A DNA stretch of 64,000 bases from Thioalkalivibrio thiocyanodenitrificans ARhD 1 (GCF_000378965.1 NZ_KB900536.1:2543407-2607406); one strand, 5' to 3'; counted from the stretch's first letter, positions 1 to 8,988 are shown. Program-made: numbers and translations. The notes: a model not told the origin generated them from the sequence alone.

Positions 1-16
1 AATTTTGAACTTTGAA
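1..16. repeat. Heptanucleotide repeat remnant (TTTGAAC / TTTGAAT)
   Basis: Two 7-bp units, TTTGAAC and TTTGAAT, stand in tandem at the left edge, just beyond the fnr stop codon. The array is probably cut by the window boundary. It has the same 7-bp period as the arrays near 18.3, 23.8, 24.2, 27.5, 32.7 and 62.2 kb but a different unit sequence. Confidence 0.5.
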
Positions 17-22
17 TCGCCT

Positions 23-787
23 TTATCCGCGATGCTTGTCCGAGTGGGGTTCGTCCACGCTCTGGGCGCCGGCCACCTGGTGCATGCGGTCCATGTCCAG
101 GATCTCCACCAGCTTGCGGTCCACGGACAGCAGGCCGCTCTCCTGGAACCGGGTGAACAGCCGGCTGACCGTCTCCACCGCCAGACCCAGGTAGTTGGCG
201 ATGTCGTTGCGTGACATGGTCAGGTTGAACTCCTGGCGGGAGAAACCCCGTTCCCCGAAGCGGCTGGACAGGCTCAACAGGAAGGCGGCCAGCCGCGCGT
301 CGGAGGATTTCTTGGCCAGAAGGGTCATCAGGTGCTCGTCGGTCTGGATCTCCCGACTCATGATGCGAAACAGCTGCCGCTGGAGACCAGGCACCCTGCC
401 GGAGAGCTCCTCCAGGCGGTCGAAGGGGATCTCGCACACGGAAGTGGTCTCCAGCGCGCGCGCGGCGCACGGGTGTGTCCCCTCGCTGATGGCGTCCAGG
501 CCCAGGAGTTCTCCGGGCAGGTGAAAGCCGGTGACCTGCTCCTGGCCGTCGTCGCTCAGGGCCGAGGTCTTGACCGAGCCTGAGCGCACCGCATAGAGCG
601 CCTCCATGCGGTCGCCGGGACGGTACAGGTAGTCGCCCCGGTGCAGGGGCCGGCGCCGGTTGATGATCTTCTCCAGGGACTCGAGCTCCTCATTGGTGAT
701 ACCCATGGGAATGCACAGGTCGTGGAGGCTGCAAGCGCTGCAGGCCTGCTTGAGTCCGTGAAGGTCGACGATATTCGAGGATGGCAT
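23..787 (-). CDS. fnr: Fnr/Anr-type oxygen-sensing transcription regulator
   Basis: A 254-residue Crp/Fnr-family regulator. The N-terminus carries Cys16, Cys19 and Cys25 in KQACSACSLHDLC, and a fourth cysteine, Cys118, lies in SVCEIPFD. This is the ligand pattern of the oxygen-labile [4Fe-4S] cluster of true Fnr proteins. A cyclic-nucleotide-like beta-roll follows, then a dimerisation helix and a helix-turn-helix with VETVSRLF, the E-x-x-S-R signature that reads TTGAT half sites. In the family, loss of the cluster in oxygen abolishes DNA binding, so it activates anaerobic respiration genes. I chose the ATG at 787; an upstream in-frame start at 895 would add 36 residues without family similarity. 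It is divergent from hisB. The bd oxidase operon at 38.9-44.7 kb is a plausible target, but I found no full Fnr box there. Confidence 0.95.
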   Translation of the reverse strand: MPSSNIVDLHGLKQACSACSLHDLCIPMGITNEELESLEKIINRRRPLHRGDYLYRPGDRMEALYAVRSGSVKTSALSDDGQEQVTGFHLPGELLGLDAISEGTHPCAARALETTSVCEIPFDRLEELSGRVPGLQRQLFRIMSREIQTDEHLMTLLAKKSSDARLAAFLLSLSSRFGERGFSRQEFNLTMSRNDIANYLGLAVETVSRLFTRFQESGLLSVDRKLVEILDMDRMHQVAGAQSVDEPHSDKHRG

Positions 788-890
788 TCGCTCGGTTCCC
801 GTGGCTTGGGGCGGCGCAACGGCAGCCGCATACTCAAGATACCCGAGCCTTGACATCCCCACAACCTGTCCCGGAGTGATAGGGCGTGTA

Positions 891-913
891 AGCACAGGCG
901 CCTGTGCTATGAT
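891..913 (+). promoter_or_regulatory. Extended -10 promoter with overlapping 18-bp perfect palindrome upstream of hisB
   Basis: Positions 891-908 read AGCACAGGCGCCTGTGCT, a perfect 18-bp inverted repeat. Its right arm merges into TGCTATGAT (905-913), an extended -10 element (TGn then TATGAT). There is no recognisable -35 element 17 bp upstream, as is usual for extended -10 promoters. The start codon of hisB follows 39 bp after the -10. A protein bound to the palindrome would compete directly with RNA polymerase, so it is a candidate operator. I do not recognise the site as that of a known regulator. Confidence 0.5.
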
Positions 914-951
914 GACAACCCGTTACAATCCTGCGGATTTCCTGCATCACC

Positions 952-1545
952 ATGTCCAAGCGAATCGCCGAGGTCTCCCGCGATACCCTGGAAACCCGGA
1001 TCCGGGCCCGGGTCAATCTGGATGGCCAGGGCCGGGGCCAGTTCAGCACGGGCGTACCCTTCCTGGAGCACATGCTGGACCAGGTGGCCCGGCACGGGGT
1101 CATGGACCTCGAGATCGACGCCGAAGGGGACCTGCACATCGATGCCCACCACACGGTGGAGGACATCGGAATCACCCTGGGTCAGGCCATGGCGAAGGCG
1201 CTGGGCGACAGGAAGGGCATCCGCCGCTACGGGCACGCCTACGTGCCCCTGGACGAGGCGCTGTCCCGCGTGGTGGTGGATTTCTCCGGCCGTCCCGGCC
1301 TGGAATACCACGTGGATTATCCCCGGGCGCGCATCGGCGAGTTCGATGTGGACCTGTTCGGCGAGTTCTTCCAGGGCTTCGTCAATCATGCTGCCGTGAC
1401 GCTGCATATCGACAATCTGCGCGGGCAGAACGCCCATCATGTGGCGGAGACCGTCTTCAAGGCCTTCGGCCGGGCGCTGCGCATGGCGGCGGAAGCGGAC
1501 CCGCGTATCCCGGGGGCCACGCCCTCCACCAAGGGCAGCCTCTGA
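952..1545 (+). CDS. hisB: Imidazoleglycerol-phosphate dehydratase
   Basis: Dehydrates imidazole glycerol phosphate to imidazole acetol phosphate, the sixth step of histidine synthesis. The 197-residue protein is the monofunctional form; the phosphatase domain fused to it in enterics is absent. Diagnostic segments are [11 protein letters not shown], the metal-binding histidine motif [10 protein letters not shown], the second histidine motif [16 protein letters not shown] and the C-terminal PSTKG. The ATG at 952 lacks a strong Shine-Dalgarno sequence but matches the family N-terminus. It is the first gene of the run hisB-hisH-hisA-hisF-hisI-hisE; hisG, hisD and hisC are not in this window. Confidence 0.97.
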   Translation: MSKRIAEVSRDTLETRIRARVNLDGQGRGQFSTGVPFLEHMLDQVARHGVMDLEIDAEGDLHIDAHHTVEDIGITLGQAMAKALGDRKGIRRYGHAYVPLDEALSRVVVDFSGRPGLEYHVDYPRARIGEFDVDLFGEFFQGFVNHAAVTLHIDNLRGQNAHHVAETVFKAFGRALRMAAEADPRIPGATPSTKGSL

Positions 1546-1601
1546 GAGGGCCCGCACGGACTCATCCATCCAGTCATCGCAGATTCCCGGATCCTCGCAG
1601 A

Positions 1602-2258
1602 ATGAACACCGTGGCAGTGGTCGATTACGGCATGGGCAACGTGCGCTCCGTGGTCAAGGCGCTGGAGCACGTGGCGCCGGCAGGTACCCGCGTATCGCTG
1701 ACCGACAGCCCCGAGGTGATTCTGGATGCCGAACGGGTGGTCTTTCCGGGCCAGGGGGCCGCACGGGACTGCATGGCCGCGTTGACCGCCCGGGGGCTCG
1801 ACGAGGCGCTGCGCCGCACCGCCGCTGATCGCCCCTTTCTCGGCGTCTGCATGGGCATGCAGGTGCTGGTGGACTATAGTGAGGAGAATGGTGGCACCCG
1901 GTGTCTGGGCGTGCTCCCGGGCCAGGTGCGATTTTTCGGAGAGGATCTGCAGGAGGCCGGGGGTGGCCCCCGGCTGAAGATTCCCCACATGGGCTGGAAC
2001 CAGGTGCATCAGATCATGGAACATCCCCTGTGGCGCGATATCGCCCAGGACAGCCGCTTCTATTTCGTGCACAGCTATCATCTGCAGGCCGGCGATCCAG
2101 CCCTGGTGGCGGCCACCACCGAGTATGGCATTCGTTTTACGTCGGCCATCGCAAGGGACAACATCTTCGCCATTCAGTGCCATCCCGAGAAGAGTGCGGC
2201 CCCGGGGCTCACCCTGCTCAGGAATTTCATGCGCTGGGATGGCAAGGGGTCATCATGA
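1602..2258 (+). CDS. hisH: Imidazole glycerol phosphate synthase, glutaminase subunit
   Basis: A class I glutamine amidotransferase of 218 residues that releases ammonia from glutamine for HisF. The catalytic triad is visible: Cys83 in GVCMGMQ, and His194 and Glu196 in QCHPEKSA. The HisH-specific motifs PHMGWNQ and YFVHSYH are present, as is the N-terminal VVDYGMGN. The gene is followed directly by hisA, and its stop overlaps an ATG (ATGA at 2255-2258). HisH and HisF form a heterodimer with an ammonia tunnel, so their linkage fits the shared reaction. Confidence 0.97.
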   Translation: MNTVAVVDYGMGNVRSVVKALEHVAPAGTRVSLTDSPEVILDAERVVFPGQGAARDCMAALTARGLDEALRRTAADRPFLGVCMGMQVLVDYSEENGGTRCLGVLPGQVRFFGEDLQEAGGGPRLKIPHMGWNQVHQIMEHPLWRDIAQDSRFYFVHSYHLQAGDPALVAATTEYGIRFTSAIARDNIFAIQCHPEKSAAPGLTLLRNFMRWDGKGSS

Positions 2259-2278
2259 CTTTCGTGGGAGAAACAGGC

Positions 2279-3007
2279 ATGTTGGTGATACCGGCCATTG
2301 ACCTCAAGGACGGCAAGTGCGTGCGTCTGCGTCAGGGCAAGATGGATGATGCGACCGTTTTTTCCGACGACCCGGTGGAAGTGGCCGGTCGCTGGCTGGA
2401 TGCCGGGGCCCGGCGTCTGCACGTGGTGGATCTGGACGGTGCCGTCTCCGGTGAACCGCGTAACGCCGGCATCATCAGCGAGATTGTGGCGAAATACCCG
2501 GATCTGCCCGTGCAGGTGGGCGGCGGCATCCGCGACGACGATACAGTGCAGGTCTACCTGGATGCCGGCGTACAGTGGGTGATCATCGGCACCAAGGCGG
2601 TGAGCGCGCCGCATTTCGTCAATGACCTGTGCCTGGAATTCCCGGGGCGGATCATCGTCGGCCTGGATGCGAAGGACGGCAAGGTGGCCATCGACGGATG
2701 GTCCAAGCTGTCCAATCACGACGTGGTCGACATGGCCATGCACTTCGAGCAGGACGGGGTGGCCGCCATCGTCTATACCGACATCTCCCGCGACGGCATG
2801 ATGCAGGGGGTGAACGTGGACGCCACCGTCAAACTTGCCCAGGCGGTGCATGTGCCGGTGATCGCCTCCGGCGGGGTCACCGATCTGGAGGATATCCGGC
2901 GCCTGTGCGCGGTCAGCGAGGAAGGCATCGACGGGGTGATCGTCGGCCGCGCCCTCTATGAAGGCACCATTGATCTTGCCGAGGCCCAGAAGGTCGCCGA
3001 CCAATAG
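2279..3007 (+). CDS. hisA: ProFAR isomerase (phosphoribosylformimino-AICAR-ribotide isomerase)
   Basis: A 242-residue (beta-alpha)8-barrel that isomerises ProFAR to PRFAR by an Amadori rearrangement. The two catalytic aspartates are Asp8 in PAIDLKDG and Asp130 in GLDAKDG; phosphate-binding glycine motifs are VGGGIR and IASGGV. I chose ATG 2279 because MLVIPAIDL is the family N-terminus and GGGAG precedes it by about seven bases. An alternative ATG at 2255, overlapping the hisH stop, would add eight residues. HisA and HisF are paralogues and lie next to each other here. Confidence 0.96.
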   Translation: MLVIPAIDLKDGKCVRLRQGKMDDATVFSDDPVEVAGRWLDAGARRLHVVDLDGAVSGEPRNAGIISEIVAKYPDLPVQVGGGIRDDDTVQVYLDAGVQWVIIGTKAVSAPHFVNDLCLEFPGRIIVGLDAKDGKVAIDGWSKLSNHDVVDMAMHFEQDGVAAIVYTDISRDGMMQGVNVDATVKLAQAVHVPVIASGGVTDLEDIRRLCAVSEEGIDGVIVGRALYEGTIDLAEAQKVADQ

Positions 3008-3075
3008 GGGGCGGGATGCGAGCGGCGGGTCCGCCCCCCTACCGCATCCTGTATCCCTCAACCCGTATCCGCCTT

Positions 3076-3849
3076 ATGAGTCTCGCGAAACGCATCATTC
3101 CCTGTCTCGACGTGGACCGTGGCCGTGTGGTCAAGGGGGTCAACTTCGTGGACATCCGCGACGCGGGCGATCCGGTGGAGATCGCCCGGCGCTACGATGC
3201 CGAGGGCGCAGACGAGATCACCTTCCTGGACATCACCGCGAGCAGCGACGATCGCGAGACCATGGTCCATGTGGTGGAGGAGGTGGCGTCCCAGGTGTTC
3301 ATTCCGCTCACCGTCGGCGGCGGCATCCGTCGTGTCGAGGACATCCGCCGGCTGCTCAACGCGGGTGCCGACAAGGTGTCCATCAATACCGCCGCGGTGT
3401 TCAACCCGGATTTCGTGCGCGAGGCGGCCGAACGGGTGGGCTCGCAGTGCATCGTCGTGGCCATCGACGCCAAGCGGGTCTCAGCACCCGGCGAGGCGCC
3501 CCGCTGGGAGATCTTCACCCACGGCGGGCGCAAGCCCACGGGGCTGGACGCCGTGGACTGGGCCCGGCGCATGGTGGCCTGCGGTGCCGGCGAGATCCTG
3601 CTGACCAGCATGGACCGGGACGGCACCAAGCAGGGCTTTGACATCGAGCTGACCCGCGCCGTGTCCGACGCGGTACGCGTGCCCGTGATCGCCTCCGGCG
3701 GCGTGGGCACCCTCCAGCACCTGGTCGACGGGGTGACACTCGGGCGCGCCGATGCAGTATTGGCCGCCAGCATATTCCACTTCGGCCAGCACACGGTGGG
3801 CGAGGCCAAGCGCTTCATGGCGGATCGGGGGGTCGAGGTGCGCCTTTGA
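3076..3849 (+). CDS. hisF: Imidazole glycerol phosphate synthase, cyclase subunit
   Basis: A 257-residue (beta-alpha)8-barrel that uses ammonia delivered by HisH to convert PRFAR into imidazole glycerol phosphate and AICAR. Catalytic acids are Asp12 in IIPCLDVD and Asp131 in [16 protein letters not shown] and IASGGVG bind the phosphates. The start at 3076 gives the canonical [12 protein letters not shown] N-terminus; an in-frame ATG at 3016 would add 20 unrelated residues. A G+C-rich stem (GGCGGC at 3851-3856 pairing with 3863-3868) follows the stop, but without a T-run I do not call it a terminator. Confidence 0.97.
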   Translation: MSLAKRIIPCLDVDRGRVVKGVNFVDIRDAGDPVEIARRYDAEGADEITFLDITASSDDRETMVHVVEEVASQVFIPLTVGGGIRRVEDIRRLLNAGADKVSINTAAVFNPDFVREAAERVGSQCIVVAIDAKRVSAPGEAPRWEIFTHGGRKPTGLDAVDWARRMVACGAGEILLTSMDRDGTKQGFDIELTRAVSDAVRVPVIASGGVGTLQHLVDGVTLGRADAVLAASIFHFGQHTVGEAKRFMADRGVEVRL

Positions 3850-3951
3850 AGGCGGCGTCCCTGCCGCCGTCCCGGGGGCGGCGCGGTTTAAACTTTCATG
3901 ATTAGCGTATAAAGTCGCACACTCCGGCTTTTCCGGCCGGGCGGGAGTATC

Positions 3952-4347
3952 ATGTCCGAAGACTGGCTAGACACGATTCACTGGAACGCGGACGGTCTGA
4001 TACCGGTGATCGCCCAGGAGACGGGTACGGGCAAGGTCCTGATGCTTGCCTGGATGAACCGTGAGTCCCTGGAGCGGACTCTGGCCACCGGGGAGGCCGT
4101 GTACTGGTCCCGCTCCCGCCGGCGCCTCTGGCACAAGGGCGAGAGTTCCGGCAACACTCAGCGGGTGGTGCAGATGCGGCTTGATTGCGACGCGGATACC
4201 CTGCTGCTGGAAGTGGAGCAGCATGGCGGCATTGCCTGTCACACGGGGCGTCACAACTGCTTCTTCCACCGCTACGAGGACGGGGGCTGGCGGGTGGTGG
4301 ATCCGGTGTTGAAGGATCCCGAAGAGATGTACGGTGGCACCAAATGA
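3952..4347 (+). CDS. hisI: Phosphoribosyl-AMP cyclohydrolase
   Basis: A 131-residue zinc enzyme that opens the adenine ring of PR-AMP, the third step of histidine synthesis. Visible family segments are [16 protein letters not shown], the metal-binding LDCDAD, and the cysteine/histidine motif [12 protein letters not shown], which contributes zinc ligands. In many bacteria this activity is fused to HisE; here the two are separate genes joined by an ATGA overlap (4344-4347), which implies coupled translation. The preceding 102-bp gap contains an A+T-richer stretch with GTATAAAG near 3906 that could be a weak internal promoter. Confidence 0.96.
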   Translation: MSEDWLDTIHWNADGLIPVIAQETGTGKVLMLAWMNRESLERTLATGEAVYWSRSRRRLWHKGESSGNTQRVVQMRLDCDADTLLLEVEQHGGIACHTGRHNCFFHRYEDGGWRVVDPVLKDPEEMYGGTK

Positions 4348-4673
4348 ACAGTGACCGGATTCTTGACGAATTGGCGAGGGTGCTGGAGAGCCGCAAGCAG
4401 GCGCCCCCGGACAGTTCCTATGTGGCCGGCCTGTATGCCAAGGGCCTTGATGCCATCCTCAAGAAGGTCGGAGAGGAGGCCACCGAGACCGTGGTGGCCG
4501 CCAAGAACGGGAACCGGGAACAGCTGGTCCACGAGACAGCGGACCTGTGGTTCCATTGCCTGGTCATGCTGGCGCACCAGGGGCTGGGACCGGACGCCGT
4601 GCTTGCCGAACTGGGGCGGCGCTTCGGGGTTTCGGGTATCGACGAGAAGGCCGGCCGGGCCGCGCAGACATAA
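4344..4673 (+). CDS. hisE: Phosphoribosyl-ATP pyrophosphatase
   Basis: A 109-residue all-alpha NTP pyrophosphohydrolase (MazG-like fold) that removes pyrophosphate from PR-ATP, the second step of the pathway. The motif [15 protein letters not shown] with the later HETADLWFH supplies the acidic magnesium ligands. The start overlaps the hisI stop as ATGA. Only 42 bp separate its stop from tatA, so the histidine and Tat genes are probably co-transcribed, an arrangement common in gammaproteobacteria. Confidence 0.96.
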   Translation: MNSDRILDELARVLESRKQAPPDSSYVAGLYAKGLDAILKKVGEEATETVVAAKNGNREQLVHETADLWFHCLVMLAHQGLGPDAVLAELGRRFGVSGIDEKAGRAAQT

Positions 4674-4715
4674 CCACTGCAATCTGGACACAGGCAGACA
4701 TTTCGGAGAAAGCAC

Positions 4716-4997
4716 ATGGGTATCGGTGGCATCAGCATCTGGCAGCTCCTGATCATTCTGGTGATCGTCATTCTTCTGTTCGGCACCAAGAAGCTGCGCA
4801 ACATGGGCGGCGACATCGGCAGCGCCATCAAGAACTTCCGCAAGTCCGTCCGGGACGGCGATGGCGATGACGACGCAGAGGGCGGCAACGGGGACAACGC
4901 CGAGCGCCGGGAAGTGGAAGACCAGACGGAAGGACGCGTTATCGACGCCGAGGTCAAGAAGGAATCCGGCTCCAAGGACGAGAAACGCCAGGCCTGA
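4716..4997 (+). CDS. tatA: Sec-independent translocase subunit TatA
   Basis: A 93-residue pore-forming component of the twin-arginine translocation system, which exports folded, often cofactor-bearing proteins. One N-terminal transmembrane helix (about residues 8-22) is followed by the hinge [18 protein letters not shown], whose FG pair and amphipathic helix are diagnostic. The tail after residue 45 is strongly acidic and probably disordered. AGAAAG lies about eight bases before ATG 4716. First of the tatA-tatB-tatC set. Confidence 0.95.
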   Translation: MGIGGISIWQLLIILVIVILLFGTKKLRNMGGDIGSAIKNFRKSVRDGDGDDDAEGGNGDNAERREVEDQTEGRVIDAEVKKESGSKDEKRQA

Positions 4998-5059
4998 TCC
5001 CCCCTGGCGCGTGAGCGGCGCGCGGCGCTGCTCCTATCTCATGGCGGCAGGGCACGCTA

Positions 5060-5545
5060 ATGTTCGACATCGGCTTCTGGGAAATCCTCATCATTCTGCT
5101 GGTGGCCCTGCTGGTCGTGGGGCCCGACCGGCTGCCCGGCCTCGCCCGGGAGGTGGGCTTGTGGGTGCGCAAGCTGAGGAGTTTTGCCACCAGTGTGCGC
5201 TCGGATATCGAGCAGGAATTCCAGACCGAGGAACTGCGCAAGCTGCTCAATGAGCAGAACAGGGAGATCGACCAGTTAAAGAACCTGATGAAGGACACGG
5301 AAGATGCCCTGCGCAGCACCGAGGAGAACCTTCAAAGTGAAATGAAGGAGACCTCCTACCTGGTGAAGTCCATCGAGAACGAGGTCAAGGGCGAAACCGA
5401 ATCCTCCGCCGGCGGCGACTTCGAGTCCGAGGCCGCCGAGCACGTGAAGCGTCGCCAGGCCGGCGCCCCGGAAGGGCCCGGTGGCGGACCGGACGCCGCC
5501 GAGACACCTCCCGCCCGCAAGGACCGTGATGACCCCCAGACCTGA
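5060..5545 (+). CDS. tatB: Sec-independent translocase subunit TatB
   Basis: A 161-residue Tat receptor component acting with TatC to bind twin-arginine signal peptides. The N-terminus MFDIGFWEILII, the glutamate in the first transmembrane helix and VVGPDRLPGLAREVG are typical of TatB rather than TatA. The amphipathic helix runs into a long heptad-rich stretch (about residues 50-110), then a glycine/proline/acid-rich tail. The 3' end overlaps tatC by 17 bp. Confidence 0.94.
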   Translation: MFDIGFWEILIILLVALLVVGPDRLPGLAREVGLWVRKLRSFATSVRSDIEQEFQTEELRKLLNEQNREIDQLKNLMKDTEDALRSTEENLQSEMKETSYLVKSIENEVKGETESSAGGDFESEAAEHVKRRQAGAPEGPGGGPDAAETPPARKDRDDPQT

Positions 5546-6662
5546 GCAGCCGGACGCCGAAGGCTCCCAGGGGGAAGGGACGCTGCTGAGCCACCTGTTC
5601 GAGTTGCGCAACCGGCTGTTGCGCATCGTGCTGGCGATCCTGGTGGTGTTCCTGGCGATGTTCCCGTTCGCCAACCAGATCTACACGCTGCTCGCCGGGC
5701 CGCTCATGGCGCATCTGCCGGAAGGCAGCAGCATGATCGCCATCGAGGTGGCGGCCCCATTCCTGATCCCCTTCAAGCTGGTGCTGCTGCTCGCGGTGGT
5801 GCTGACCATTCCCTACCTGCTCTACCAGTTGTGGGGTTTCGTGGCGCCGGGGCTGTATCGCCATGAGAAGCGCATGGCGGTGCCGTTGGTGGTCTCCAGC
5901 ACACTCCTCTTCTACGCGGGCATGGCCTTCGCCTATTTCGTGGTCTTCCCGCTGATCTTCGCCTTCTTTATCGGCACCGCCCCGGAAGGGGTGGCGGTGA
6001 TGACCGATATCGGCCGTTACCTGGATTTCGTCATCCTGCTGTTTCTTGCCTTCGGCATCGCCTTCGAGATGCCGGTGGCCACCATCCTGCTGGTTTCCAT
6101 GGGCGCCACTACGCCGGAGAAACTGTCGCAGAAGCGCCCCTACGTGATCATCGGCGTGTTCGTCATCGGCATGGTGCTCACCCCGCCGGACATCATCTCC
6201 CAGACCCTGCTGGCGCTGCCCATGTGGCTGCTGTTCGAGATCGGGCTGATGCTCTCGCGCGTGATGCTGCGCCGCCGGGAAAAGGAGGCGGCCCAGGCGG
6301 CCGCCGACGAGGGCGGCGGCTGGAGCCAGGACGATCTGGATGAGGGCGCGGCACGGTCCGGTTCGAAACCCGGACCGAAACCCGGACCGAAACCAGGACC
6401 GGCTCCGGCCGGTGCCGCGGCGGCGGGCGCCGGATCCTCCCCGGCGACGGACGGGGAGGATGCGTACCGCCCGCTGAGCGAAGAGGAGATGGACGCCGAG
6501 CTGGACCGCCTGGAAGGGGAACAGGCCCGCGGCTGGCGCGCCCCGGAAGCACAGGATGCCGGGGACGGGGAACCGGACGATGACGGCAGCACCGGGGATG
6601 CATCCGGAAGTAAGGATGCCGAGGGCGGGCCTGACGAAGACGGGCCCACCCGCAAGGACTGA
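5529..6662 (+). CDS. tatC: Sec-independent translocase subunit TatC with long C-terminal extension
   Basis: The six-helix membrane core that recognises twin-arginine signals. Family markers include HLFELRNRLLR at the N-terminus, the early helix-2 segment PFKLVLLLAVVLTIPYLLYQLWGFVAPGL-type loop, and FGIAFEMPV with its conserved glutamate. The core ends near residue 250; the total of 377 residues is about 120 longer than most TatC proteins. The extra tail is hydrophilic and low-complexity, with a Gly-Pro-Lys-Pro run encoded by tandem 12-bp units (6371-6394) and then an acid-rich region. The start at ATG 5529 lies inside tatB. The tail is unlikely to be in the membrane and its role is unknown. 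Confidence 0.95.
   Translation: MTPRPEQPDAEGSQGEGTLLSHLFELRNRLLRIVLAILVVFLAMFPFANQIYTLLAGPLMAHLPEGSSMIAIEVAAPFLIPFKLVLLLAVVLTIPYLLYQLWGFVAPGLYRHEKRMAVPLVVSSTLLFYAGMAFAYFVVFPLIFAFFIGTAPEGVAVMTDIGRYLDFVILLFLAFGIAFEMPVATILLVSMGATTPEKLSQKRPYVIIGVFVIGMVLTPPDIISQTLLALPMWLLFEIGLMLSRVMLRRREKEAAQAAADEGGGWSQDDLDEGAARSGSKPGPKPGPKPGPAPAGAAAAGAGSSPATDGEDAYRPLSEEEMDAELDRLEGEQARGWRAPEAQDAGDGEPDDDGSTGDASGSKDAEGGPDEDGPTRKD
6371..6394 (+). repeat. 12-bp tandem repeat inside tatC
   Basis: Two exact copies of CGGACCGAAACC (6371-6382, 6383-6394), flanked on both sides by partial copies, encode Gly-Pro-Lys-Pro units in the TatC tail. The unit is a multiple of three, so copy-number change would lengthen or shorten the tail without frameshift. 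Confidence 0.8.
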
Positions 6663-6753
6663 TCGCGACGGCTGCGGCCCGGCCCGGCGGCCTTCGGTTG
6701 TCCCCTGTCGGCAGTGTGCCATGCCGTGGCGTCGCGACGTGTTCCGGTCGAAC

Positions 6754-6762
6754 TGTTAGAAT
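6754..6762 (+). promoter_or_regulatory. Extended -10 promoter for gpmI
   Basis: TGTTAGAAT (TGn then TAGAAT) lies 69 bp upstream of the gpmI start in an otherwise G+C-rich 168-bp gap after tatC. No clear -35 is present 17 bp upstream. It resembles the extended -10 upstream of hisB. It would let gpmI be expressed independently of the his-tat run. Confidence 0.4.
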
Positions 6763-6830
6763 CAGTCGCCTCGAACCGGGCGGTACCGCACCCCCCGGAC
6801 GCGTGACTCGTATCGAACCGGAACACCGTC

Positions 6831-8381
6831 ATGAGCGAAGAGCACAAGACCCCCAGATGCCCCACGCTGCTGGTCATCCTGGACGGCGTGGGGATGAATC
6901 CGAGCAAGCTGAACAACGCGGTTCAGGAAGCCCGCACGCCGCGCCTGGACGAGTACATGTCCACGCACCCGCACACCCTGCTGGAGGCCTGCGGCCGGGC
7001 GGTGGGCCTGCCCGACGGGCAGATGGGCAATTCCGAGGTGGGCCACCTGACGCTGGGCAGCGGGTCTGTGGTGCGCCAGGATCTGGTGCGGATCGACGAT
7101 GCCATCGCCGACGGCAGCTTCTACGAGAATTCCGCATTGAACGCCGCGGTGCTCGCGGCCCGGGACGCCGGGCGGCCGGTGCATCTGTTGGGGCTTGTCT
7201 CTGACGGTGGCGTGCACAGCCATGTGCGTCACCTGCATGCCCTGATCAGACTGTGTCAGCGTCTGGAGGCCAGGCCGCTGGTGCATATGATCACCGACGG
7301 GCGGGATACCGCCCCCAAATGCGCCGCCGGTTACCTGGAGCAGCTGGAGCCGCTGCTCGAGGAGGCGGGCGGCCGCGTGGTCACGGTCACCGGGCGCTAC
7401 TATGCCATGGACCGCGACAAGCGCTGGGACCGCACCCGGATGGCCTTCGACGCCGTGGTGCATGGCAGGGGTGAGCGGGCGGACTCCGCCGCCGCGGCCA
7501 TTGCCGCGGCCTACGAGGCGGGCGAGGCCGACGAGTTCATCAAGCCCCGGATCATCGATCCGGAGGGCATGCTCAGGCCCGGTGATTCCCTGGTGTTCTT
7601 CAACTTCCGCAACGACCGGCCGCGCCAGATGGCCGCGGCACTGGGCATGCGCGACTTCGACGCCTTTGACCGGGGGGATTTCCAGACCGTCTCCGTCACC
7701 TGCCTGACGGAGTACGACCCGCGCTTCCTGTCACCGATCGGTTTTCCGCCGGAGCGTCCCTCGGTCACGCTTGCCGAGGTGATCAGCACGGCGGGGATCC
7801 GCCAGTTCCATTGCGCGGAGACGGAGAAGTACGCGCACGTCACCTTCTTTTTCAACGGCGGCAAGGAAGAGCCGCTCGCCGGTGAGGACCGTGTCATGGT
7901 GCCCTCGCCGCCCGTGGCCACCTACGATCTGCAGCCGGCCATGAGCGCCCGGGAGGTGGCCGACGAGACCATCAAGGCCATCGAAAGCGGTCACTACGGC
8001 TTCGTCGTGGTGAATTTCGCCAACGGTGACATGGTGGGCCATACCGCGGTACGCGAGGCGGTCATCGCGGCAGTGGAGGCCATGGATACCGAGGTGGGCC
8101 GGGTCCTGGACGCCGCCGTGAGCCGGGGATTCTCGGTGGTGCTCACCGCCGATCACGGCAATTGTGACGAGATGGTGGACCCGGTCACCGGCGAGCCTCA
8201 CACCCAGCACACCATGTACCCGGTGCCCCTGATGATCATCGACAAGGCCCGCTGGCGCCTGACGTCCTGCGGCGGGTTGAGCGGTGTCGCGCCGACGGTG
8301 CTGCAGTTGATGGGCATCCCCCAGCCAAAGGCCATGCGGGGCCGGTCGCTGCTGCTGGAAGAGCTGCCGGCGGCCGCGTAA
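6831..8381 (+). CDS. gpmI: 2,3-bisphosphoglycerate-independent phosphoglycerate mutase
   Basis: A 516-residue alkaline-phosphatase-superfamily enzyme that interconverts 3- and 2-phosphoglycerate in glycolysis using two manganese ions. Ser68 in QMGNSEVGH is the phospho-accepting nucleophile. Other family motifs are VILDGVGMN, SDGGVHSHVRHL, ITDGRDTAP, GRYYAMDRDKRWDR, FRNDRPRQM, NFANGDMVGHTA and TADHGNCDEM, the last three supplying metal ligands. Length matches the usual 510-515 residues. It converges on the FHA gene, with about 50 bp between stops. Confidence 0.97.
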   Translation: MSEEHKTPRCPTLLVILDGVGMNPSKLNNAVQEARTPRLDEYMSTHPHTLLEACGRAVGLPDGQMGNSEVGHLTLGSGSVVRQDLVRIDDAIADGSFYENSALNAAVLAARDAGRPVHLLGLVSDGGVHSHVRHLHALIRLCQRLEARPLVHMITDGRDTAPKCAAGYLEQLEPLLEEAGGRVVTVTGRYYAMDRDKRWDRTRMAFDAVVHGRGERADSAAAAIAAAYEAGEADEFIKPRIIDPEGMLRPGDSLVFFNFRNDRPRQMAAALGMRDFDAFDRGDFQTVSVTCLTEYDPRFLSPIGFPPERPSVTLAEVISTAGIRQFHCAETEKYAHVTFFFNGGKEEPLAGEDRVMVPSPPVATYDLQPAMSAREVADETIKAIESGHYGFVVVNFANGDMVGHTAVREAVIAAVEAMDTEVGRVLDAAVSRGFSVVLTADHGNCDEMVDPVTGEPHTQHTMYPVPLMIIDKARWRLTSCGGLSGVAPTVLQLMGIPQPKAMRGRSLLLEELPAAA

Positions 8382-8433
8382 CGGGGTCCGATGCCATCCG
8401 GTGTGCCCCGAGGCATGCCGGCCCGGCCGTGCG

Positions 8434-8988
8434 TCAGGCCGGAGACCGGGCCGGTCTGTAGATCTCCGTGCTGTCCTCCTCCGAGCGGGTCCAGGGCGGT
8501 TCGCGGCAGAAGAAATAAACGAGATTGTCGCCGTTGTCGGTGAGCGCCTGCCCCAGGCTGATGTAGCCGGAGCCGGTCAGCAGCAGTTCACCCTGATGCA
8601 CATGGAACGCGTCCCCATTCTGGAGGCGTACGCAGGTGCCGTTGAGGCTTTGATCGATCAGGATGAACCGGCCCTGACGAAAGACGATTCGCGCGTGTTC
8701 CCGTGACACGTAATCCTGCTTCACCACCAGATTGCAGGTCTGGCGGCGGCCCATGATGAACGGGCCCCCATGGGCGTGCAGGTTCATCACCTGATCGTGA
8801 TAGTGGAGCATCAGTGAGCCCTGGTTCGCCTTGCGGACCGCCTTCAGGGCGTCCAGCGCTGTAGGGTTGGATCGCCGGTCCACGAGCCGCCGGCGGTTTC
8901 GCACCACCCACTGTCCGGTGCTGTCCCGCAACGGGTACTCGGGGGGCTTGTCAAAGCGTCTGCGTTCACTGCGTCTGCGGATATCCAT
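8434..8988 (-). CDS. FHA-domain protein
   Basis: About 184 residues with a C-terminal forkhead-associated domain, a phosphothreonine-binding fold. The signature is visible: MGRRQTCNLVV, then DYVSREHARI and SLNGTCVRL. The Gly-Arg, Ser-x-x-His and Asn-Gly residues that contact phosphopeptide are intact. The N-terminal half is basic (RRRSERRRFD, RNRRRLVDRR), followed by a helical stretch. I chose ATG 8988 because AAGGA lies about ten bases upstream; a GTG at 9090 in the same frame would add 34 residues. There is no Ser/Thr kinase or phosphatase next to it, so the partner is unknown. No signal peptide or membrane segment is present. Confidence 0.8.
   Translation of the reverse strand: MDIRRRSERRRFDKPPEYPLRDSTGQWVVRNRRRLVDRRSNPTALDALKAVRKANQGSLMLHYHDQVMNLHAHGGPFIMGRRQTCNLVVKQDYVSREHARIVFRQGRFILIDQSLNGTCVRLQNGDAFHVHQGELLLTGSGYISLGQALTDNGDNLVYFFCREPPWTRSEEDSTEIYRPARSPA

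Noticed and set aside
3850-3951. Terminator between hisF and hisI
   Set aside because: A 6-bp G+C stem is present but no T-run follows; the his genes probably continue as one transcript.
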